A stretch of 64,000 nucleotides of DNA from Methylococcales bacterium (GTDB lineage Bacteria; Pseudomonadota; Gammaproteobacteria; Methylococcales; Methylomonadaceae). Shown in pieces: positions 52,354 through 61,741 of the stretch; the stretch's first letter is position 1, and each line of letters starts with the position of its first letter. A program made the position numbers and the translations under genes. The stretch spans positions 80,524-144,523 of the forward strand of contig JAPLRZ010000048.1 in assembly GCA_026398895.1 (NCBI GenBank). Reading direction: 5' to 3'. A model generated the notes under the pieces. That model saw only the letters and a list, made by a program, of their open reading frames with translations. It did not search any database and was not told the origin of the DNA.

Positions 52354-52953
52354 CTAATGGCTTACAGGAGCGGCATTAAACTCAATTTTAGGAACTTCTG
52401 AAATGGCTTTTTCATTTTCCACGGTAAAGCTGGGTTTGGTTTTATAGCCAAACATCTTGGCAGTAAGATTGGACGGAAATGAGCGCACAGTAATATTGTA
52501 TTCTTTGACTGCTTGGATATAGCGATTACGCGCCACAGTAATGCGATTTTCTGTGCCTTCTAATTGGGCTTGTAAATCACGAAACAACCCATCGGCTTTT
52601 AATTGCGGATAATTTTCTGCCACAGCTAATAAACGAGAAATAGCACTGGTCATTTGCCCTTGTGCGGCGGTGAAATTTTTAAATGCTTGTTCGTCATTGA
52701 CCAATTCAGGTGTGGCTTGAAGTGAACCCACTTTAGCACGCGCCTCGGTGACTTGAACTAATACCTCCTTTTCATGTGCGGCATAACCTTTGACAACATT
52801 GACTAGATTAGGAATTAAATCAGCACGGCGTTGATATTGATTTAGTACGTCTGCCCATGACGCATTAATGGTTTCGTCACTGGATTGTAGGGTGTTGTAA
52901 CCACAACCAGATAACATTGTTATGATAAATAAAGCAATTAGCCATCTAAACAT
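52354..52953 (-). CDS. LemA-family protein
   Basis: 199 residues with a signal anchor that reads like a lipoprotein signal (LFIITMLSGCGYN, a possible lipobox LSGC) and the long helical LemA core (NQYQRRADLIPNLVNVVKGYAAHEKEVLVQVTEARAKV). The role of LemA is unknown; it commonly sits with TPM/YgcG genes, as here. It is the first gene of the leftward lemA-TPM cluster. Confidence 0.9.
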   Translation of the reverse strand: MFRWLIALFIITMLSGCGYNTLQSSDETINASWADVLNQYQRRADLIPNLVNVVKGYAAHEKEVLVQVTEARAKVGSLQATPELVNDEQAFKNFTAAQGQMTSAISRLLAVAENYPQLKADGLFRDLQAQLEGTENRITVARNRYIQAVKEYNITVRSFPSNLTAKMFGYKTKPSFTVENEKAISEVPKIEFNAAPVSH

Positions 52954-52997
52954 CGTGCAGCCTTTTTAGTGTTGGAGTTAAAATTAAGGAAGCAGAA

Positions 52998-53031
52998 ATG
53001 CACCACGTTCTGGATAAGCGACGTGGTGCAT
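52998..53031. terminator. Hairpin between glgP and lemA
   Basis: Perfect 11-bp arms ATGCACCACGT / ACGTGGTGCAT with a 12-base loop, ten bases past the glgP stop on the minus strand. There is no strong U-run; it may be a terminator or a palindromic repeat. Confidence 0.45.
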
Positions 53032-53040
53032 TAATAACGC

Positions 53041-55557
53041 CTATTTGTGCTTTACTGGTTGTGGCGTTAATTTCCAGATGTCATTATTGTATTCATTAAT
53101 AGTTCTATCGGTAGAGAATTTACCGCTGTTGGCACAGTTTAAAATGCTCATCCGCGTCCAATGATCTTTATCACGATAGGTGTCTTCAACGCGTTTTTGA
53201 GCATCGACATAGCTGCGAAAATCGGCAATTGTCATCCAAGGATCATTCGGGCATTTGATGGAATTAATTAAATCATCAAATATATGCGGTTCAAACTGAT
53301 TAAAGTGTGAAGATTCTATCAGGTGGATGACACGTTGCAGGTCGTCATCCATGCCAATAATCGTCAATGGATCGTAATGATTGCGCCGCACGGCAATTTG
53401 CTCTTCAGTCAAACCAAACAGAAAAAAGTTGTCATCGCCAACTTCTTCACGAATTTCAATATTCGCACCATCCAGTGTGCCGATAGTAATCGCGCCATTC
53501 ATCATTAGCTTCATGTTGCCAGTGCCTGAGGCTTCTTTACCTGCGGTGGAAATTTGTTCAGATAAATCAGCCGCTGTACATATTTTTTCCATCGCCGATA
53601 CCCGATAATCAGGAAGGAATAACAGTGTCAATTTATCGCCTACCTCAGGGTCTGAATTAATAACATTGGACACATTATTAATAAACTTGATGATTTTTTT
53701 TGCCATCAGGTAACCAGGTGCAGCTTTGCCACCGATTAACACGCATCTTGATACCCAGTTATGAGTATCGCCGCGTTTAATACGGTCATAAAGATGAATA
53801 ACGTGCAGTACGTTTAACAACTGGCGTTTGTATTCATGGATACGTTTAACTTGAACATCAAATAAGGCATCGGCATTGAGATGGAGATCACCACCCTCAT
53901 GATTGCCTTTTTTATACTCAACTAAACGCTCTTTTGCAGATTGTTTAATGCTGCGCCAGCGTTTTCTAAAATTAGCATCGTTAGCGTAAGGTTCTAGTTT
54001 TTTCAGTTGCGATAAATCCGTTACCCAGCCCTTGCCCATGACTTCTGTTATTAAATGGGCAAGCTCTGGATTACAGCCCGCTAACCAACGACGTGGCGTT
54101 ACTCCATTGGTTTTGTTGTTAAATTTATGTGGCCATAACTCATAAAAATCACGGAATAAACCTTGTTGCAGCAACTGCGTGTGTAATTGCGCCACGCCAT
54201 TAACAGAAAAACTCGCCACCAGTGCCAGATGAGCCATTCTGACATACTGCCCACCACCCTCTTCGATGATGGACATAGAGCGCAAACGTTCGCCTTGTCC
54301 TGGCCAGTGCATCGCTACTTCTGTCATAAAGCGGGCATTAATACCAAAAATAATATCCATTATTCGGGGTAATAAGCGTTGCATTAAGGTTACAGACCAT
54401 TTTTCCAACGCTTCGGGCAACAGAGTGTGATTGGTGTACGCCATAGTAGCGCGAGTAATTTTCCATGCGTCATTCCACTGTACACCATGAATATCCATCA
54501 ATAAACGCATCAGTTCGGGTATGGCAATACTCGGATGGGTGTCATTAAGTTGAAAACAGTTTTTTTCTGCAAATTGCGAAAAATCTTTACCATGTGAACT
54601 AATCCAATGCGTCAATACATCTTGCAAACTAGCGGACGCTAGGAAATATTGTTGTCGTAGTCTTAGTTCTTTGCCGTTTTCGCTACTATCATTCGGATAC
54701 AGCACCATCGTGATATTTTCGGCGGCAATTTTAGCCGCAACGGCCTCGGCGTAATCGCCTGCATGAAACTCATCTAAATTGAATTCTTCGGTAGCGACCG
54801 CTTTCCATAGCCGTAGGGTATTGACTGTACCGTTTTGATAACCAGGAATAGGGGTATCGTAAGGCATGGCTAACACATCATTGGTACCGACCCAGCAAAA
54901 TCGTTGCCTACCGTTTTCATCCAAATGATCTTCAATGCGACCGCCAAATTTAATACGATGTGAATATTCCAGTCGTTCAATTTCCCAAACATTGCCATGA
55001 CGCAGCCAATGATCAGGTTTTTCAATTTGCTCACCATTGACAATACTTTGCGTGAACATACCATATTCATAACGCAAACCATAACCGATAACAGGCAATT
55101 GCAAGGTGGCACAGCTGTCGATAAAACACGCAGCAAGCCGACCTAAACCGCCATTGCCTAGCCCTGCATCCTGCTCGCAGGCAATCAGTTCTTCAATTTC
55201 AATGCCAAGATCGTACATGGCTTGGGTCACGGTATCAGTGACACCCAAATTAAGCATCGCGTTACTCAAGGTACGCCCCATCAAAAATTCCATAGAAAGA
55301 TAATAACCGCGTCTACAATTATTATCTTTGTAGGTGTGGTGAGTGGCTTTCCAGCGTTCCATCAACCGATCTCTAATCGCCATTGACAAGGCTTCACCCG
55401 CATAAAATGGCGAGCTAGTGTGTTCATCACGCCCCAATAAATGCACATAATATTGTTTAAAATCATCAATAAAATCCTTTTTTTTCATACCCTGTTCGGG
55501 CAAATGAGTAATTGATGATAAATTAAGTTTGCTGATTGCAAATTTGTTAGTTAGCAT
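53041..55557 (-). CDS. glgP: Glycogen/starch/alpha-glucan phosphorylase
   Basis: PLP enzyme releasing glucose-1-phosphate from glycogen. I start at ATG 55557 (838 residues, AGGAA upstream). The PLP-binding segment EASGTGNMKLMMNGAITIGTLDGANIEI contains the Schiff-base lysine. Motifs NGGLGRLAACFIDS and NDTHPSIAIPELMR, typical of GH35-type phosphorylases in the GT35 family, are present. It follows ppk1 by 34 bp; glycogen and polyphosphate storage use are thus likely coexpressed. No glgA, glgB or glgC is in the window. Confidence 0.95.
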   Translation of the reverse strand: MLTNKFAISKLNLSSITHLPEQGMKKKDFIDDFKQYYVHLLGRDEHTSSPFYAGEALSMAIRDRLMERWKATHHTYKDNNCRRGYYLSMEFLMGRTLSNAMLNLGVTDTVTQAMYDLGIEIEELIACEQDAGLGNGGLGRLAACFIDSCATLQLPVIGYGLRYEYGMFTQSIVNGEQIEKPDHWLRHGNVWEIERLEYSHRIKFGGRIEDHLDENGRQRFCWVGTNDVLAMPYDTPIPGYQNGTVNTLRLWKAVATEEFNLDEFHAGDYAEAVAAKIAAENITMVLYPNDSSENGKELRLRQQYFLASASLQDVLTHWISSHGKDFSQFAEKNCFQLNDTHPSIAIPELMRLLMDIHGVQWNDAWKITRATMAYTNHTLLPEALEKWSVTLMQRLLPRIMDIIFGINARFMTEVAMHWPGQGERLRSMSIIEEGGGQYVRMAHLALVASFSVNGVAQLHTQLLQQGLFRDFYELWPHKFNNKTNGVTPRRWLAGCNPELAHLITEVMGKGWVTDLSQLKKLEPYANDANFRKRWRSIKQSAKERLVEYKKGNHEGGDLHLNADALFDVQVKRIHEYKRQLLNVLHVIHLYDRIKRGDTHNWVSRCVLIGGKAAPGYLMAKKIIKFINNVSNVINSDPEVGDKLTLLFLPDYRVSAMEKICTAADLSEQISTAGKEASGTGNMKLMMNGAITIGTLDGANIEIREEVGDDNFFLFGLTEEQIAVRRNHYDPLTIIGMDDDLQRVIHLIESSHFNQFEPHIFDDLINSIKCPNDPWMTIADFRSYVDAQKRVEDTYRDKDHWTRMSILNCANSGKFSTDRTINEYNNDIWKLTPQPVKHK

Positions 55558-55591
55558 TATTTTTTCCTGAAGTGAGTGAATCAAAAATTCG

Positions 55592-57757
55592 TTAGCCTTG
55601 CGCCTTTTGTCTCGCGCCTTTGGTTTTTAGTTTTTTACCTTTTGCCGCTGCAATTAAGCGAGCATTGGCTAATTCAATCAGTGTTTCTTGAACGCCTATT
55701 TTATCTTGTTTATCTTTAGGATGCCGTTGCACATATTGACCATTTGGCTGCAACTCCCACACACTGCGGTGGTTATCCAGCTGCACTGTTAATATTTGTC
55801 GTAGCGCGGCTTGTAATTCAGGTTTTTGTATGGGTGTGACTACTTCGACACGACTTTCTAAATTGCGGGTCATACAGTCAGCCGAACCGATAAAATATTC
55901 CTCTTCGCCGCCATTTTGAAAATAAAAAATCCGCGAATGTTCCAAAAAACGCCCGACTATACTGATAACACGCACATTGTCAGAAAGCCCCGCGATATGG
56001 GGTCTTAATCGGCAAGTGTCACGAATAATTAAATCAATTTTTACCCCTGCTTGAGAGGCGCGATACAGCGCGGCAGTAATATCAACATCTTCCAAGGCGT
56101 TCATTTTAAATTGAATCAAGCCCTGATTTTTTTCACTGTGCTTGTTGATTTCACGTTCAATTTTTTTCAATAAACTGGGTTTCAATAATTTAGGTGCGGG
56201 TAACAAACTTTTATAATTACGTTTCGGTACTAAGCCCGTGGTTAAATAATTGAATAACTCGGTTAAATCTTCACCGATTTGCTGATCGCAGGTCAAAATA
56301 CCCAAATCAGTATAAATCCGCGCAGTACCTGCATGATAATTGCCCGTGCCGATGTGCGCATAACGCCGTAAACCGTTAAAATCCTGACGCACCACATACA
56401 CGACTTTGCTGTGCGTTTTTAAACCGACCACACCATAGGTCACATGAACGCCCGCGCTTTCCATGCGATGCGCCCATTTTATATTCGCTGATTCATCAAA
56501 GCGGGCTTTTAATTCCACCACCACCGCCACCTGCTTACCACTTAACGCGGCATCAATTAGGTATTGAATGATTTTAGACCCTGCTGAGGTACGATATAGG
56601 GTCATTTTAATAGCTTGTACATTTGAATCACGACTGGCTTCTTTGACAAAACGCTCAACCGTAGTCACGAACGATTCATAAGGATGTTGCAATAAAATTG
56701 TGCCTTGATCGCGAATCGCATGAAAAATATTCGGCGCGTTCAACAGTTTTGGATGATCACAGGGATGATGCGGGGGATCGAGCAAATCTGGGCGGTCAAT
56801 GCTTACAAACTGAAATAAATCTGACATTGCCATGAGATTATCAACGTTAAATATATCTTGCGCATCTAAACCCAGTTCAGCCATCAACCTACCGCGTTGT
56901 AACGCTGCCATATTTTCGGACACTTCAAGACGGACGACTGAAGCAAATTTACGTTCGCGCAATTCTGATTCAATCATTTGCAATAAATCGTCTGCTTGTT
57001 CTTCGTCTTGTTCAGTGACTGCATTGCGGGTCACGCGAAACAGTTCACAAAAAGCGACATTCATATCAGGAAACAGCATATCTAAATTATTCGCCATTAA
57101 ATCACCTAACGCAACATAGCTATGCTCATTGCCGATTTGAATAAAGCGTTTTATGCTGGAACTCACTGGTACTTTAATTCGTACTAGCGTCATACTCTCT
57201 ATTTCAGTCGAGTAAATTCCCGCCAATAAATTCAGCGACAAATTAGAAATAAAGGGAAAAGGATGGGCTGGATCGATCGCTTGTGGCGTAACCAGCGGAA
57301 AAATATTAGTAATATAATGTTCACGCATGGTTTTTTGCTGTTCTTTAGACAGCTTATTGTAAGGCACAATACGAATGTTTTGCTGCTCAAGTAACTCAAA
57401 AAGCTGGGTTAATATCGCTCTTTTTTTCGCTTCAATCTCGCGTACCAACGCATAACACTCGGTAATTTGCTGCTGTGAACTACGCCCATCAACGCTGAGT
57501 TCACTAATCCCCGCGCCCACTTGTTGCTTCAAGCCGCCAATGCGTTTCATAAAAAACTCATCCAGATTGGCACTGACAATAGCGATAAATTTAACCCGCT
57601 CTAATAATGGCGTGCGTTCATCCTCTGCTTCCCATAACACCCGCTTATTAAATTCCAACCATGTTAATTCACGGTTTAAATACCATTCGGACGCGCTAAG
57701 ATCAAAATGTTGATTGACGGGTGTTGCGGGTTCATCGACAGAGGTGTGGCTAGTCAT
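55592..57757 (-). CDS. ppk1: Polyphosphate kinase 1
   Basis: Makes polyphosphate from ATP, reversibly. 721 residues with the N-terminal domain (SEWYLNRELTWLEFNKRVLWEAED), the autophosphorylated histidine in RRYAHIGTGNYH and the second catalytic histidine in FLEHSRIFYF. Arg and Gly residues of the phospholipase D-like fold surround them. The C-terminal tail is basic (KGKKLKTKGARQKAQG) and longer than usual. It precedes glgP in one leftward unit and diverges from the OFA transporter gene. Confidence 0.95.
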   Translation of the reverse strand: MTSHTSVDEPATPVNQHFDLSASEWYLNRELTWLEFNKRVLWEAEDERTPLLERVKFIAIVSANLDEFFMKRIGGLKQQVGAGISELSVDGRSSQQQITECYALVREIEAKKRAILTQLFELLEQQNIRIVPYNKLSKEQQKTMREHYITNIFPLVTPQAIDPAHPFPFISNLSLNLLAGIYSTEIESMTLVRIKVPVSSSIKRFIQIGNEHSYVALGDLMANNLDMLFPDMNVAFCELFRVTRNAVTEQDEEQADDLLQMIESELRERKFASVVRLEVSENMAALQRGRLMAELGLDAQDIFNVDNLMAMSDLFQFVSIDRPDLLDPPHHPCDHPKLLNAPNIFHAIRDQGTILLQHPYESFVTTVERFVKEASRDSNVQAIKMTLYRTSAGSKIIQYLIDAALSGKQVAVVVELKARFDESANIKWAHRMESAGVHVTYGVVGLKTHSKVVYVVRQDFNGLRRYAHIGTGNYHAGTARIYTDLGILTCDQQIGEDLTELFNYLTTGLVPKRNYKSLLPAPKLLKPSLLKKIEREINKHSEKNQGLIQFKMNALEDVDITAALYRASQAGVKIDLIIRDTCRLRPHIAGLSDNVRVISIVGRFLEHSRIFYFQNGGEEEYFIGSADCMTRNLESRVEVVTPIQKPELQAALRQILTVQLDNHRSVWELQPNGQYVQRHPKDKQDKIGVQETLIELANARLIAAAKGKKLKTKGARQKAQG

Positions 57758-57982
57758 AGTGATTCTTTTAAGAGTTTGGTTGTAAAAAGCATAGCTGTTA
57801 TACGTTAGGTTGCGACAATATTATTAACTTATGTTACCCATTGTCCACGATAAACTGTTTTTTGTATTGTCTGTGTGACTACTATTGCATCAGTCATGGT
57901 TAAATATAGTCATGAATTACGCCGCTGACACTGGCAACGCGCTTTATATTCTACTTTTATTCAATCTAAAGGAAACAATACC

Positions 57983-59623
57983 ATGTTTATTCACGCGCTC
58001 GATTTTTTAGACAAACGCCACACAGTGGCAGGACGCAAGTTTAATCGCTGGTTATTACCGCCAGCGGCATTAGCGATTCATTTATGTATCGGTATGGCGT
58101 ATGGTTTTTCAGTGTTTTGGTTGCCGTTATCTAAAGCCATAGGCATTAAAGAAAGCGTTGTGTGTGGCGCGGATATTGGGTTTTTTGCTGAATTGTTTGT
58201 TACGACTTGTGATTGGAAAATTTCTACCTTAGGTTGGATGTACACATTGTTTTTTGTATTTTTGGGTTCATCAGCAGCGTTATGGGGTGGTTGGTTAGAA
58301 CACGTTGGCCCCAGAAAAGCGGGAGTTGTCAGTGCCTTGTGTTGGTGTGGAGGGATGTTGTTTTCTGCGTTGGGCATTTATACCCATCAATTCTGGATGA
58401 TGCTATTAGGTTCAGGCATTATCGGCGGTATTGGCTTGGGTTTGGGTTATATCTCACCTGTGTCCACGCTGATTAAATGGTTTCCAGATAAACGCGGCAT
58501 GGCAACAGGTATGGCGATTATGGGTTTTGGCGGTGGCGCGATGATAGGCTCACCGTTAGCGGCGCAATTAATGAAAATCTTTGCTACAGAAACCGATGTC
58601 GGCGTGATGCAAACCTTTGTGGCAATGGCTGGCATTTATTTTATCTTCATGATGGCTGGCGCGTTAGGTTATCGCATTCCTGCCAGTAATTGGCAACCCG
58701 AAGGCTGGACTCCACCCGCTAAACAAATCAACAATGACATGATTACCCCGCATCATGTTCATGTAAAAAACGTCTTTAAAATCAAACAATTTTGGTTGTT
58801 GTGGGGGGTGTTGTGTATGAATGTCAGCGCAGGTATCGGCGTACTTGGTATGTCATCACCGATGTTGCAAGAAGTGTTCGGTGGACAATTAATCGGTATT
58901 GCCAAAACTTATAATCAACTCGATAAAACCGAACTTGCCAACATTGCCGCGATTGCCGCAGGGTTTACCGCGTTGCTCAGTTTATTCAACATCGGTGGTC
59001 GATTTTTTTGGGCAACCTTATCCGACAAACTAGGACGTAAACTGACTTATTCAGTATTTTTTGTGTTGGGTGGATTGTTATATATCAGCGTACCCAATAG
59101 CGCGATGACAGGAAACACGCCGTTATTTGTCGCCGCGTTGTGCATTATTTTAAGTATGTACGGCGGCGGATTTGCCACTGTTCCCGCCTATCTGGCAGAT
59201 TTATTCGGCACCCAAATGGTCGGTGCTATTCACGGACGCTTATTAACCGCGTGGGCAACCGCAGGCGTGTTAGGCCCTGTGATTGTCAATTATATGCGTG
59301 ATTATCAGCTTAGTTTAGGGCTGCCGCGTGAACAAGTTTATAACCAAACCATGATGATTTTAGCGGGTTTGTTAGCTGTCGGTTTATGCTGCAATTTACT
59401 GATTCGCCCTGTTGCCGATAAGTGGTTTATGAATGCCGAGGAATTAGCCGAAGAAAAACGCCTAGCCAACGAAAAAAGTCATGATGAAGACGCAGACATA
59501 GCAATTGATGGTGACACACCTATTCATCCTGCTATGGTGTATTTAGCATGGACGCTGGTAGCCATACCCTTAACGTGGGGGATTTATAAAACCTTGATGA
59601 ATGTTAGTAAGTTTTTTACTTAG
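57983..59623 (+). CDS. OFA-family MFS transporter
   Basis: 546 residues, 12 predicted membrane helices, in the oxalate/formate antiporter (OFA) branch of the major facilitator superfamily. The segments GFGGGAMIGSPLAAQLM and YGGGFATVPAYLADLFG are typical of that branch. A soluble insertion near 45-75 and a charged C-terminal tail (about 495-520) before a last helix are additions to the core. The substrate may be oxalate, formate, lactate or pyruvate and cannot be decided. AAAGGA lies 11 bases before the ATG. No oxalate catabolism gene is nearby. Confidence 0.88.
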   Translation: MFIHALDFLDKRHTVAGRKFNRWLLPPAALAIHLCIGMAYGFSVFWLPLSKAIGIKESVVCGADIGFFAELFVTTCDWKISTLGWMYTLFFVFLGSSAALWGGWLEHVGPRKAGVVSALCWCGGMLFSALGIYTHQFWMMLLGSGIIGGIGLGLGYISPVSTLIKWFPDKRGMATGMAIMGFGGGAMIGSPLAAQLMKIFATETDVGVMQTFVAMAGIYFIFMMAGALGYRIPASNWQPEGWTPPAKQINNDMITPHHVHVKNVFKIKQFWLLWGVLCMNVSAGIGVLGMSSPMLQEVFGGQLIGIAKTYNQLDKTELANIAAIAAGFTALLSLFNIGGRFFWATLSDKLGRKLTYSVFFVLGGLLYISVPNSAMTGNTPLFVAALCIILSMYGGGFATVPAYLADLFGTQMVGAIHGRLLTAWATAGVLGPVIVNYMRDYQLSLGLPREQVYNQTMMILAGLLAVGLCCNLLIRPVADKWFMNAEELAEEKRLANEKSHDEDADIAIDGDTPIHPAMVYLAWTLVAIPLTWGIYKTLMNVSKFFT

Positions 59624-59705
59624 CTGCCAAGCACCTCAACATTATCAAAAACATGGTGGCGCACGCCTAAAAATTGAGTTCACAAACCAACAAGAAAAAC
59701 ACAAC

Positions 59706-59741
59706 ATGAAATTAAAAGTCATTATTCATCCAGCCGATGAA
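59706..59741 (+). pseudogene. Possible HicB antitoxin start, cut after 12 codons
   Basis: The codons MKLKVIIHPADE match the common start of HicB-like antitoxins. Then the frame passes into IS1595-like sequence. No HicA gene is close. The match is short, so this is tentative. Confidence 0.35.
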
Positions 59742-59744
59742 CTA

Positions 59745-60146
59745 AAAAAAGCCCCGATAACGCTATCGGGTGTTGTTGAGTTTGATGAACTTTATCGGTT
59801 GCAGGGCATAAGGGCAGCCTGAGAAAGTCAAGCAAGCCAATAGACCACCACACAAGCGACGCTTGAAAGGTGCGCGAGGCACAGGGGGCATCGTTAGCCA
59901 ATGAAAAACCGCCGATTTCTTGTCATGCCACAACGCTCAGGAGAAGTTGTGATTAGACTGCTTGAGAATGTGCAGCAAAAAACCATTAAGTCGTTGATTT
60001 TACAGACGGTTGCAGCGGGTACACAGGTTTATACAGACGAATACACTATCTACAATCGACTGGAGGAATGGGGATTTCAACATAAAACCGTCAATCATTC
60101 CGCCCATGAATATTATCCTTTCTTAGGTCGAACTCAGGTTAATTAA
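59745..60146 (+). pseudogene. IS1595-family transposase relic
   Basis: The translated segments LSGVVEFDELY, then in other frames RPPHKRRLKGARG, and finally GEVVIRLLENVQQKTIKSLI and YTDEYTIYNRLEEWGFQHKTVNHS match the DDE part of IS1595-type transposases. At least two frameshifts are present, the N-terminal zinc ribbon is missing, and the C-terminus after the second Asp region stops early. No terminal repeats are visible. Confidence 0.75.
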
Positions 60147-60178
60147 TGGCTTGTTTGTACCTAAAACTACGCGCCACT

Positions 60179-61339
60179 TTATTGGCACAATTGCAGTTTT
60201 TTTTTGCCCACCCATAGATAGGCAATCAATAAAGCAAGCGTACAACAAAAGGCAGCAATTAAATAAACAAACTCAGGGCTTAACGATTCCCAACAATAAC
60301 CTGCATAAAGACTGCCCAATAGTCCACCCAAACCAAAACTTAAACTGGTGTATAACGCCTGCCCTTTGCCTTGATGTTGTTCACCAAAATACTGATAGAT
60401 TAAGTGCATAGCAGCAACATGAGTGCCGCCAAAACTTGCCGCGTGTAATAATTGTGCGCTAATTAACAGCGGAATATTATTCGCATAGTTGGCAATCAAC
60501 CACCAGCGAATAATCGATAACAGCAAGCTGGATAATAAAACAATACGCAGAGAAAAGCGTTGTAACAGCCGCTTCATATAAATGAATAAAACAATTTCCG
60601 CCAACACGCCACACGTCCACAATAGACCCGTATCACTAGCGGAATAATGATAGTGCTTTAAATAAATCGAATAAAAAACATAGTAAGGTGAATGTGCCAG
60701 TTGTACCAATAGACTGACCAGCAAAAATGCTAACACTTCAGGGTTTTTTAAAATTTGTAGCATACCTATTGAATCAGTATGATGAATATCACTTCTTTTT
60801 GCCTCAGGTATGATGAGACTTACTAGCCACATTAACACCAAAATACCAATTACCACCATTGGCAGATAATCAATACCCCAGCCATCCAATAACTGACCGA
60901 CACCTAACACAGCAACAATAAAACCCACCGATCCCCACAGTCGAATTCGACTATAACGATGCGGTTCAGTTTTGACGTGCTGTAAAGTGACCGCTTCAAA
61001 TTGCGGCAGTGCGGCATTCCAAAAAAAACTAAAACACAGTGTTATCCACGCAAACCACACATAACCATGAAAAAATAAAAAACCTGCAAACAAAAAACCT
61101 GCAAAAAAAGCCGCAAAGCGAATAATGCGTAAACTTTTACCAGTGCGATCAGCAATCCAACCCCATAAATTAGGCGAAATCATTTTAGTACCGATTAACA
61201 GCGCGGATAATTCACCGATAGCATCCGCATTAAAACCAATATGTTTTAAATACAGACTCCAATAGGGAATAAAACTGCCCACGGTTGCAAAATAAAAGAA
61301 ATAAAAGCCTGATAATCGCCAATAGGGTATGGTTATCAC
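60179..61339 (-). CDS. MFS transporter, HcaT/LacY-related type
   Basis: 386 residues, 12 membrane helices. It begins IPYWRLSGFYFFYFATVGSFIPYWSLYLKHIGF and has GWIADRTGK between helices 2 and 3, the pattern of the MFS_1_like group that includes the E. coli HcaT and nucleoside:H+ symporters. The substrate is unknown. It is monocistronic and converges on the IS1595 relic. All segments look intact. Confidence 0.85.
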   Translation of the reverse strand: MITIPYWRLSGFYFFYFATVGSFIPYWSLYLKHIGFNADAIGELSALLIGTKMISPNLWGWIADRTGKSLRIIRFAAFFAGFLFAGFLFFHGYVWFAWITLCFSFFWNAALPQFEAVTLQHVKTEPHRYSRIRLWGSVGFIVAVLGVGQLLDGWGIDYLPMVVIGILVLMWLVSLIIPEAKRSDIHHTDSIGMLQILKNPEVLAFLLVSLLVQLAHSPYYVFYSIYLKHYHYSASDTGLLWTCGVLAEIVLFIYMKRLLQRFSLRIVLLSSLLLSIIRWWLIANYANNIPLLISAQLLHAASFGGTHVAAMHLIYQYFGEQHQGKGQALYTSLSFGLGGLLGSLYAGYCWESLSPEFVYLIAAFCCTLALLIAYLWVGKKKLQLCQ

Positions 61340-61741
61340 TTTAATATTAACTCCAACAGCGTTAGTGATGAATGGGGGCTTTCATTTCAAAAAGTGCATT
61401 GCGATTATGGACTTACTAACGCAAGGAAACAGGCTGAATTTAAAAAAAGACCGAGCAATTTGAGGTGATCCGAGGGGATCATGCACGTTGAGTTTAACAA
61501 GCGCAGTACCACGGCTGACACTGTCTTTGTCATCGTTAGTGGTCAAGCTGGAGTTTGTTGTATTATAAGCCAGATGGATAGTGAATTAAATCTGTTGTTT
61601 TTATTTTGAGCATGACTACCAGTCCTCTAAAGGACTGGTAGTCATTAATACAGGCTTAGTCCACGACCATCTTATTGATGTTAGTATTTCAATACATTAC
61701 ACGCGGCAAAATAATAACTATAACAATCAAGGAGTAAGTCA
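61340..61741. other. Spacer before the SpoIIE-type gene
   Basis: About 400 bp without a gene. It contains the third palindrome copy (61612-61645). GGAG at 61731-61734 is the ribosome binding site of the following GTG start. No RNA gene or other element is recognisable. Confidence 0.5.
61612..61645. repeat. Palindrome ATGACT(G/A)CCAGTCC family, copy 3
   Basis: Arms ATGACTACCAGTCCT / AGGACTGGTAGTCAT. It differs from the other two copies at paired positions, so the palindrome is kept by compensating changes. Confidence 0.85.

Noticed and set aside
59601..59822. 73-residue ORF on the plus strand
   Set aside because: Starts inside the OFA transporter gene and mixes non-coding, HicB-like and IS1595-like sequence.
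60151..60411. 86-residue ORF on the plus strand
   Set aside because: Antisense to the C-terminal helices of the second MFS transporter.
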